Made by a program: the position numbers and the translations under genes. A model generated the notes under the pieces. It was not told the DNA's origin. It ran no database searches and was given only the letters and a program-made list of their open reading frames with translations. From contig JACQOD010000053.1 of NCBI GenBank assembly GCA_016202725.1, positions 1 to 18,791 of the forward strand: 18,791 bases of DNA, given 5' to 3'. The DNA is from Candidatus Aenigmatarchaeota archaeon. Lineage in GTDB: Archaea > Aenigmatarchaeota > Aenigmatarchaeia > QMZP01. This document shows, piece after piece, positions 14,262 through 18,791 of the stretch (position 1 is the first letter of the stretch; each line of letters begins with the position of its first letter).

Positions 14262-14537
14262 ATGCGCGCGTACAAGAACACGCAGGCCAACGTGGTGAAA
14301 ATCCTGCAGGCGCTGCGGGGAGAGGAGGGTCCGCTCACCATCGGGGAGATCGCGCGCCGGAGCGGGCTCCATAAATGGATCGTGTCGCGGACCCTGGACG
14401 TCTGGATGACGCCCTTCGTGGACGTCAGGATCGTGGAGGAGCTGCAGCAGGTGGGGATCACCATGAAGTTCGTCAAGCTGAAGCGGGATTTCTCGGAGGA
14501 GCAGGTCGTGCGCGGGCTCGCGCTGCGGCGGCTCTGA
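14262..14537 (+). CDS. Small winged-helix DNA-binding protein
   Basis: Encodes 91 residues. Residues 8-47 fit a winged helix-turn-helix: helix QANVVKILQALRGEEG, then LTIGEIARRSGLHKWIVSRT as the second and recognition helices, in the style of MarR/ArsR-like archaeal regulators. The remainder (DVWMTPFVDVRIVEELQQVG, then MKFVKLKRDFSEEQVVRGL) would form the wing and a C-terminal helix. No metal-binding cysteines and no effector domain are present, so it probably acts as a dimeric repressor or chromatin-like factor. The chosen ATG has a leaderless-type TATA box. It stands alone between the aminotransferase and a structured non-coding stretch; its target is unknown. Confidence 0.75.
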   Translation: MRAYKNTQANVVKILQALRGEEGPLTIGEIARRSGLHKWIVSRTLDVWMTPFVDVRIVEELQQVGITMKFVKLKRDFSEEQVVRGLALRRL

Positions 14538-14548
14538 GGATTCGCACA

Positions 14549-14574
14549 ACAACACCCCATCACAACACCCCATC
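14549..14574 (+). repeat. Perfect 13-bp tandem duplication
   Basis: ACAACACCCCATC occurs twice back to back (14549-14561 and 14562-14574), 11 bases after the winged-helix stop. It looks like a replication-slippage duplication in non-coding DNA. Confidence 0.85.
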
Positions 14575-14575
14575 G

Positions 14576-14684
14576 TTCCTTCGGAAGGACCGCGTGCTTC
14601 CACCACCCGTGGAAGCCCTCTCGTGCATACCCGGCGCTGCCATGCCCTCATCGGACCGCTGGCTATCTGTTTGCGACCGGTCCG
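14576..14684 (+). other. Run of three stem-loops in non-coding DNA
   Basis: Three hairpins follow each other: TCCTT/AAGGA (14576-14588, loop CGG), GCTTCCAC/GTGGAAGC (14596-14603 with 14609-14616, perfect 8 pairs, loop CACCC) and CGGACCG/CGGTCCG (14652-14658 with 14678-14684, perfect 7 pairs, 19-base loop). They occupy the first part of the 543-base gap between the winged-helix gene and hjc. No convincing open frame is present on either strand. They could be a small RNA gene or the 3' end of the winged-helix message; I could not match a known RNA family. Confidence 0.4.
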
Positions 14685-14719
14685 CAGCTGACCCTACGGG
14701 GAGCATGTGGTTGCCTTCC

Positions 14720-14982
14720 CTAAGCGGCCGACAGGAAATAATGGGACCAATGGCCCCGTGCCCGAACCAGTAAAGCTTAGGTGTATGTGTTTAGCTCGTC
14801 TAACCGTTAGCAGTTGGACACACTTTTGGCAATTTTTCCGCTCTGCAAATCAGTCGCATTGAAAATCGGCATGCTCAGGCCACATGACCGTTTTGACGTG
14901 TTGTGGCTCGCATCCGGGGAAATCGATACACAGCGGGCATATTGAGGGTACCTAAACACATACGGTTACTGTATGACGATCC
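14720..14982 (+). repeat. Dispersed intergenic repeat R, copy 2, interrupted by M2
   Basis: Carries the three R blocks in order: CTAAGCGGCCGACAGGAAA (14720-14738, shared with copy 3) extending to GGAAATAA at 14741 (shared with copy 1), GCCCGAACCAGTAAAGC (14760-14776) and GGTTACTGTATGACGATCC (14964-14982). Blocks 2 and 3 are separated by the M2 element, whereas in copy 1 only 6 bases separate them. The block 3 match starts exactly at the base after the right end of M2. It lies about 180 bases downstream of the winged-helix gene in its sense direction. Confidence 0.75.
14783..14963 (+). mobile_element. Miniature element M2 inserted in repeat R
   Basis: A 181-base AT-richer segment with perfect 12-bp terminal inverted repeats: GTATGTGTTTAG (14783-14794) and CTAAACACATAC (14952-14963). 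The left end continues GTATGTGTTTAGCTC, resembling the ends of M1 and M3 (GTACGTGTGTAGCTG). There is no coding capacity. Comparison with R copy 1, which lacks it, shows it as an insertion. The target duplication is unclear: GGT stands on both sides, and an 8-bp model (GCTTAGGT against GGTTACTG) matches only in part. The interior does not visibly align with M1 or M3, so it may be a differently sized relative. Confidence 0.65.
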
Positions 14983-15080
14983 CTAACCGGGGTCCCGCGT
15001 GGTTTGCCCCACTCTTTCCCGAGGAGGGGCGGATGCCGCGGCAGCCGGACAACGGACGCGCGCGACAGGAAGGACTGCGT

Positions 15081-15446
15081 TCACCCCTGCTGCAGGGCCT
15101 GGAGGAGGGTGTCCTTGGGGAGCCAGTGCTCGTCGGTGTAGGTGGCCTGCTCCATGCTCGCGAGCGGGAGGAAGCGCCAGTCCTCCCGGGGGGCGCGCCA
15201 GGCCAGGAAGCCCAGCGCTCCTGCAAGGTCGCAGAACTGCCTGAGCTCGCGCACGCGCTCCTGGGGGATCCAGGGACGGGTGGCGTGGGCCTTGCACTCG
15301 ACGGCCAGGACCACGCCCTTGCGGACCGCGAGGAGGTCGGTGGGGGAGTTGTGGCCTGAGCCCGCGACCCGCACGACCGCGAAGCCCTGCGACTGCAGGA
15401 AGGTCATCAGCTCCCGCTCGTGGCGCGCGCCTTTGGCGTAGCTCAT
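15081..15446 (-). CDS. hjc: Archaeal Holliday junction resolvase Hjc
   Basis: Encodes 121 residues, the usual Hjc size. Hjc is a dimeric, metal-dependent nuclease that cuts four-way DNA junctions symmetrically during recombination and fork repair. The nuclease-fold residues are visible in order: KGARHERELM with E10, VRVAGSGHNSPTDLLAV with S30 and D37, and LAVECKA with E50 and K52, matching the E...D...ExK core. The ATG at 15446 has a TATA-like box 26.5 bases upstream; the frame is open 141 bases further but the extension covers the promoter and is not Hjc-like. It is transcribed alone, leftward, toward the R/M repeats. It is the last gene of host-like composition before the AT-rich ATPase gene. 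Confidence 0.93.
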   Translation of the reverse strand: MSYAKGARHERELMTFLQSQGFAVVRVAGSGHNSPTDLLAVRKGVVLAVECKAHATRPWIPQERVRELRQFCDLAGALGFLAWRAPREDWRFLPLASMEQATYTDEHWLPKDTLLQALQQG

Positions 15447-15468
15447 GCCCCCCTCTTGGGGCCGGGAG

Positions 15469-15476
15469 TTAATATT
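15469..15476 (-). promoter_or_regulatory. TATA-like box of hjc
   Basis: AATATTAA on the minus strand, centred 26.5 bases upstream of the ATG at 15446. The rest of the 203-base gap to the ATPase gene shifts to AT-rich DNA from about 15560. Confidence 0.55.
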
Positions 15477-15611
15477 GGCGGGCGCTGGGGCGCAGAACCC
15501 TGGGGTACAGTCACAAACGGTTGACGGCCCCCACTTCCTGGTATCGACACACTCAGTTGATGCATAGAGGAGTCTTGAACGGTGCATTTTTGAATATGAT
15601 CTTAGTGTGAG

Positions 15612-15628
15612 TTAGCTTTTTAAGCTAA
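15612..15628 (+). promoter_or_regulatory. Inverted repeat with TATA-like core upstream of the ATPase gene
   Basis: TTAGCTT (15612-15618), three T, AAGCTAA (15622-15628) form a perfect 7-bp inverted repeat. Its core CTTTTTAA (15616-15623) is centred about 30 bases from the ATG at 15650 and could be the TATA box. A dyad over the box would also suit a repressor operator; that is speculation. Confidence 0.4.
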
Positions 15629-15649
15629 ACCATAGTAACATTACTATAT

Positions 15650-16828
15650 ATGGATCCTAGGACCAATCCGTACGCTCCGGGAGCGGGAACGATACCACCT
15701 GAACTTGCGGGCCGAGACGAGATTATTGAAAGAGTTGCCATCGCACTGGATCGTTGCCGAAATGGACTTTCGTCTCGTGGTCTTCTCCTAGTCGGACTTC
15801 GTGGAGTTGGGAAAACTGTACTATTAACACATATTTCACAGGAGGCTGAAGCGCGGGGGTTTGTGGTAGTCTCAATTGAGACACCGGAGAACCGTTCATT
15901 ACCATCATTGATTATACCTGCACTGCGGTCCGCTCTAATTAAATTGGACAAGATGGCTGCCGTCGGGGACTTGGGAAAACGAGCTTTACGAGTTCTCGGT
16001 GGCTTTGTTGGGGCGATGAAAATTAAGTACAGTGATATAGAATTTGTTTTAGATCTCGGGACTGAGCCAGGAGTAGCTGACTCTGGAAATTTGGAACAAG
16101 ATCTAGCGGCTCTTTTTTCAGAGGTGGGGGCAATTGCAAAGGAAAAAAAGACTGCGCTAGTTCTTTTCATTGATGAAATTCAATATATCGAAGAGGAGCA
16201 GTTTGCTGCTCTTATAATGTCTCTTCATAAATGTGCACAGAACCAACTGCCAGTCATGCTGATTGGTGCCGGTTTACCTCAACTTGTTGGCCAAGCAGGA
16301 CGAGCAAAGTCTTATGCGGAGAGGCTATTTGAATATCCTGAGATTGGACCCCTCAGTGGACAGGCAGCGAAAAAAGCGCTTGAAGCCCCCGCCATGAAGT
16401 TGGGGGTGCAATATGATCAAGACGCATTGACGAAAATCTTGTCTCAGACAAAATGTTACCCATACTTTCTACAAGAATGGGGGAAAAACAGTTGGAAATG
16501 TGCGACACAATCTCCAATTACACTTAACGATGTACAATGCGCGACCGAACTGGCGATTACAGAGCTTGACGCAAGCTTTTTCCGAGTACGCTACGATCGA
16601 TTAACCCCCGGTGAAAAAAATTATTTGCGTGCTATGGCTGAACTTACTGGCGAACATTGTAGATCTGGCGATATCGCACATATCTTACAAAGGGCGGTCC
16701 AAACCGTTGCGCCCACTCGAGCCAATTTGATAGCCAAAGGGATGATTTATAGCCCGTCGCATGGCGACAATAGTTTCACAGTGCCACTGTTCGGGGATTA
16801 TATGAAGCGAGTCATCCCAAAGCTTTAA
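15650..16828 (+). CDS. AAA-type ATPase, probably horizontally acquired
   Basis: Encodes 392 residues. N-terminus RTNPYAPGAGTIPPELAGRD (4-23) with the GRD box before helix 1; Walker A GLRGVGKT (49-56); Walker B VLFIDEIQ (171-178) with D175/E176; a sensor-like strand VMLIGAGLPQLVG (202-214); lid domain around PLSGQAAKKALEAPA; and a C-terminal winged-helix-like part (about 320-385). This resembles a widespread bacterial ATP-binding protein family related to Orc/Cdc6- and STAND-type ATPases; exact role unknown (DNA-binding, replication-like or defence functions are all conceivable). Composition is unlike its neighbours: 23 of 60 bases are G or C at 16021-16080, against 44 of 60 in a pyrH sample (8461-8520), and many codons end in A or T. 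The start matches the conserved N-terminus. An insertion sequence sits 8 bases after its stop. Recent transfer, likely from a bacterium or mobile element, is inferred. Confidence 0.8.
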   Translation: MDPRTNPYAPGAGTIPPELAGRDEIIERVAIALDRCRNGLSSRGLLLVGLRGVGKTVLLTHISQEAEARGFVVVSIETPENRSLPSLIIPALRSALIKLDKMAAVGDLGKRALRVLGGFVGAMKIKYSDIEFVLDLGTEPGVADSGNLEQDLAALFSEVGAIAKEKKTALVLFIDEIQYIEEEQFAALIMSLHKCAQNQLPVMLIGAGLPQLVGQAGRAKSYAERLFEYPEIGPLSGQAAKKALEAPAMKLGVQYDQDALTKILSQTKCYPYFLQEWGKNSWKCATQSPITLNDVQCATELAITELDASFFRVRYDRLTPGEKNYLRAMAELTGEHCRSGDIAHILQRAVQTVAPTRANLIAKGMIYSPSHGDNSFTVPLFGDYMKRVIPKL

Positions 16829-16888
16829 CACATAGTTGTTACCTGACAGCGCATATGTTCCCACCTGAATGACCAGGAATGGGGGGGA

Positions 16889-16941
16889 GGGAGCTTCTTT
16901 GCTCCCCGCCACCAACTCTTTGTTGGTCCAACAAAAGGAGG
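16889..16941 (+). promoter_or_regulatory. Stem-loops and Shine-Dalgarno site before the transposase
   Basis: GGGAGC/GCTCCC (16889-16894 with 16901-16906) and a perfect dyad TTTGTTGG-T-CCAACAAA (16919-16935) precede AAAGGAGG (16934-16941), 10 bases before the ATG at 16952. The dyad touches the ribosome-binding site. Several insertion sequences use such structures to block translation of read-through messages; that role is inferred here. Confidence 0.5.
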
Positions 16942-16951
16942 CGGTTCCCCC

Positions 16952-17819
16952 ATGAACTATGGGGACGAAGTCGTTAAAAGGGTAGCGGAGAGTGTCCGCA
17001 ACCGCAAGGCGTCTGCGAGAGAAATAGAGCGGACGCTCGGCATTTCCCGCAGAACGGTGGGGGGTGGGTACGGCGGATCGGGGCCGGCCTGCCATCCCGT
17101 CTCAGCCGGTCCGCAAAGCGGGTGTGGAACAGGACAGACCAGGAGACGCTGGAGCGCCTGCGGGCGCTCCTTGAGGAAGGGAAGAGTGCGGTCACGGCAT
17201 GGATCGAGACCAAACAGAGGCGATCCCTCCGCACCGTCCAGCGCTGGAAGGCGCGGTGGTTCCCGAAACCGAAGGTCAAGAAGGCCTGGAGGCGTTACGA
17301 GCGCCGGAAAGCGCTGTCCCTCTCCCACACGGACTGGGCGGTACGGACTGGGCGGTAAAGCGGATAAAGGACGGGAAGCGGATCTGCTTCACCTTCCACG
17401 TGGACGACGCCGCGCGGATGGTCTTCGCGGCGAAGGCCTACGAACACGCGAACCAGCTGCACACCGCGGACGCGCTCTAGACCGCGATCCGGGAAACTGG
17501 CGGGTTCCGCCAGGTCCTCACCGATCGCGGCAAGGTGTACAGCAAGGGGTGGGGCGAGCTGTGCAGGGACGTGGGCGTGCAGCCCATCCACACCAGGCCC
17601 TACCATCCCCAATGCAATGGCAAGGCCGAGGCAGTGGTCAAGAAGGCGAAAGCCTTCCTGAACCGTCACGTGGTGGAGGATCTTGCCCACGCGAACCGGC
17701 TCCTCGGCGAGTTCCAGTGGGAAACCAACCGCACCCCGCACAGCGGGCTTAAATACCAGACGCCCCTACAGGTCTATAGGGCCAAGCGAAGAGCTGGCGA
17801 CATATGGGGTGTCACGTAA
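16952..17819 (+). pseudogene. Broken IS481-like transposase (DDE integrase core)
   Basis: Three lesions split one protein. Part 1 (frame of 16952) encodes a helix-turn-helix start ending GISRRTV. At the six-G run 17059-17064 the protein-like frame shifts to GWVRRIGAGLPSRLSR and continues through KRVWNRTDQETLERL to SLSHTDWAV. There a perfect 14-bp tandem duplication ACGGACTGGGCGGT (17329-17342, 17343-17356) shifts the frame again; deleting one copy restores SHTDWAVKRIKDGKR. A TAG (17478-17480) then interrupts HTADAL/TAIRETGG. The remainder holds VLTDRGKVYSKG, the motif HPQCNGKAEAVVKKAK and a typical end NRTPHSGLKYQTPLQVY. The DDE triad appears intact: Asp in HTDW, Asp in LTDRG, Glu in GKAE, with 34 residues between the last two. 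The final stop TAA lies in the right inverted repeat. Two lesions after the first rule out simple programmed frameshifting. Confidence 0.88.
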
Positions 17820-17951
17820 CACATAGTGTACGATCCGATGCACACTCTACAATGATTGAATGTAAAGGTCTCAACATAATCAACCTTTTGTGGTAATACC
17901 CCATCAGGAACGCAACCAACCGAATTCGTGATACTTGCGGCACCTGGGAAG

Positions 17952-17959
17952 CTTTTAAA
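17952..17959 (+). promoter_or_regulatory. TATA-like box of the XRE-type regulator gene
   Basis: CTTTTAAA centred 25.5 bases upstream of the ATG at 17981. The DNA between the insertion sequence and this box (17828-17951) is AT-richer, resembles the flank of the foreign ATPase gene, and shows no open frame I would support. Confidence 0.55.
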
Positions 17960-17980
17960 GAGGTGCGGCAATAAGCGTAT

Positions 17981-18706
17981 ATGCACAAGCAAACTGACGA
18001 ACTTTTCCTCCTCCGGCACAAGCTGGCAAAGGAGATGGTGAGCGAGATCATCCTCTCCGACGCGCCGGAAGGCGCGCTGAAGAAGTGGCGGAACATCTTC
18101 GAGGTGCCCCAGAAGACCCTGGCCGGCCAGCTCCAGATCACCTCTTCGGTCGTTTCGGACTACGAGTCAGGCAGGCGGAAGAACCCGGGCATCCGGATCA
18201 TCCGGAAGTACGTCAGCGCGCTCCTTGACCTGGACCAGATCCGTGGCGGGGTCGTGATCCGGGGGTTCGCCAAGAACGTGGCCGACGTCCACCTTTCAGA
18301 CGCCATCATCGACATCAAGGAGTTCGCCCAGGGCGTGCCGGTGGAGGACTTCTGCCGCAGCATCGGCGCGAGCCTGCTGACCCACGGGACCCGCAACCAC
18401 CACGTGTACGGGTATACGGTGATCGATTCCCTCAAGGCCATCACGGAGTTCTCGTTCCAGGAGATGATCAAGCTCTACGGGCTCACCACGCAGCGGGGGC
18501 TGATCTTCACCAAGCTCTCCACGGGGAGGACGCCCATGGTGGCGATCAAGCTGACGAACCTGCATCCTGCGTTGGTGGTGCTGCACGGGATCAGCGTGGT
18601 GGACGACATCGCCAAGCGGATCGCCGAGGCCGAGAACATCCCCCTCGCCGTCACCCGGATCGAGAAGGTGGAGGATGTGGTCGAGGGCCTCAAGGCGTTC
18701 GACTAA
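17981..18706 (+). CDS. XRE-type archaeal transcriptional regulator (COG1709-like)
   Basis: Encodes 241 residues. After an N-terminal helical segment, residues 43-66 form a Cro/CI-type helix-turn-helix: PQKTLAGQLQITSSVVSDYE followed by SGRRKNPG, the typical end of XRE domains. The C-terminal part (about 90-241) is a conserved archaeal domain with VIRGFAKNVADVHLSDAIID, YGYTVIDSLKAI, GLTTQRGLIFTKLSTGRTPM and PALVVLHGISVVDDIAKRIA; it probably senses a ligand or forms oligomers. I recognise the overall layout as the archaeal predicted-regulator group COG1709, whose targets are not known to me. Base composition is host-like again, unlike the ATPase gene. A TATA-like box at 25.5 bases supports the ATG at 17981. 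The stop codon (18704-18706) lies inside repeat R copy 3. Confidence 0.82.
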   Translation: MHKQTDELFLLRHKLAKEMVSEIILSDAPEGALKKWRNIFEVPQKTLAGQLQITSSVVSDYESGRRKNPGIRIIRKYVSALLDLDQIRGGVVIRGFAKNVADVHLSDAIIDIKEFAQGVPVEDFCRSIGASLLTHGTRNHHVYGYTVIDSLKAITEFSFQEMIKLYGLTTQRGLIFTKLSTGRTPMVAIKLTNLHPALVVLHGISVVDDIAKRIAEAENIPLAVTRIEKVEDVVEGLKAFD

Positions 18707-18721
18707 GCGGCCGACAGGAAA
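18703..18721 (+). repeat. Dispersed intergenic repeat R, copy 3 (start only)
   Basis: CTAAGCGGCCGACAGGAAA is identical over 19 bases to 14720-14738. It includes the TAA stop of the regulator gene, and ends where M3 begins; the next R bases (TAA, as in copies 1 and 2) are missing here, so the rest may continue beyond M3 outside the window. Confidence 0.75.
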
Positions 18722-18791
18722 GTACGTGTGTAGCTGTCACACGCATGCTATCGGTTTCCAAAATGCGGGAACAATGAAATCAGCACCAAGA
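18722..18791 (+). mobile_element. Miniature element M3, cut by the window edge
   Basis: Starts GTACGTGTGTAGCTGTCACA and follows M1 for 61-62 bases (18722-18783 against 10300-10360) with three substitutions and one extra A. After 18783 the match weakens. The right end is outside the window. It sits directly in repeat R copy 3, 15 bases after the regulator stop codon. Confidence 0.75.

Larger units (their letters stand above)
16837..17821 (+). mobile_element. IS481-like insertion sequence, ends intact, transposase broken
   Basis: A 985-base element. The left end starts TGTTACCTGACAGCGCATAT and the right end, reverse complemented, TGTTACGTGACACCCCATAT; over the first 30 bases 24 match. The 6-bp sequence CATAGT stands directly outside both ends (16831-16836 and 17822-17827) as target duplication. 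The terminal TGT...ACA, short target duplication and a single integrase-core transposase fit the IS481 group. Joining the flanks without the element gives a near-palindromic ACACATAGTGT just after the ATPase stop, so the IS landed in probable terminator-type sequence. GC-rich interior contrasts with the AT-rich DNA on both sides. Confidence 0.88.

Noticed and set aside
14220..14651. 143-codon leftward open frame over the winged-helix gene
   Set aside because: Crosses a tandem duplication and hairpins and is antisense to a better gene with a TATA box.
16952..17819. Programmed frameshifting to make a functional transposase
   Set aside because: The six-G run could allow one shift, but the 14-bp duplication and the internal TAG further on are ordinary inactivating lesions.
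14720..18721. The 19-base direct repeats at 14720 and 18703 as attachment sites of a 4-kb integrated element
   Set aside because: A copy of the same core also exists at 1876-1891, and each copy belongs to the longer repeat R, so dispersed repeats explain them better; no integrase gene lies between them.
10300..18791. M or R repeats as parts of a CRISPR array
   Set aside because: Copies are kilobases apart, of different lengths, with no regular spacers and no cas genes.

Overview
The window reads as chromosomal DNA of a GC-rich archaeon. Evidence for Archaea: an EndoQ-type PHP nuclease, an Hjc Holliday-junction resolvase, archaeal-type UMP kinase, the alpha subunit of an ADP-forming acyl-CoA synthetase, a cyclic-2,3-diphosphoglycerate synthetase family protein, a class III (KGQ-type) pilin-like signal peptide, and a TATA-like box centred about 25-27 bases upstream of nearly every chosen start codon, which implies mostly leaderless transcripts. 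The phylum cannot be fixed from this window; a DPANN-like or small euryarchaeal lineage would fit. No rRNA, tRNA or CRISPR array was recognised.

Layout. 1-293: 3' end of an unidentified archaeal gene. 399-1670: EndoQ-like DNA repair nuclease with a PCNA-binding-like tail. 1911-5034: three leftward genes for related two-domain lipoproteins, each with its own promoter. The last shares one exactly centred TATA box with a rightward pilin-like gene (5087-5581), which abuts the leftward cDPG synthetase-like gene (5582-6901). 7023-10109: NAD(P)HX dehydratase, then an aldehyde dehydrogenase/UMP kinase pair joined by an ATGA overlap. 10408-11778: ADP-forming acyl-CoA synthetase alpha subunit. 11817-14105: divergent mtnA and a class I/II aminotransferase. 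14262-14537: small winged-helix protein. 15081-15446: hjc. 15650-16828: visibly AT-richer ATPase gene of likely foreign origin. 16837-17821: a decayed IS481-like insertion sequence with intact ends and a 6-bp target duplication. 17981-18706: XRE-type regulator.

The most unusual content is intergenic. Three copies of a non-coding element (called M here) start with GTRYGTRTGYAGYTS-like ends, at 10300-10401 (flanked by an 8-bp target duplication), 14783-14963 and 18722 to the window edge. A second dispersed repeat (called R) occurs at 1891-1709 (minus strand), 14720-14982 and 18703-18721, always downstream of a gene in the gene's sense direction. The second R copy is interrupted by M, and the first R copy serves as an approximate empty site. 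The third R copy runs directly into the third M copy. Together they look like a nested family of miniature mobile elements at gene 3' ends, with no matching transposase in the window.

Functionally, EndoQ and Hjc handle DNA repair and recombination; NnrD, UMP kinase, the aldehyde dehydrogenase, the ADP-forming CoA ligase subunit, MtnA and the aminotransferase are metabolic or metabolite-repair enzymes. The lipoprotein trio plus pilin-like protein may form a cell-surface system; that is inference from clustering and the shared promoter.
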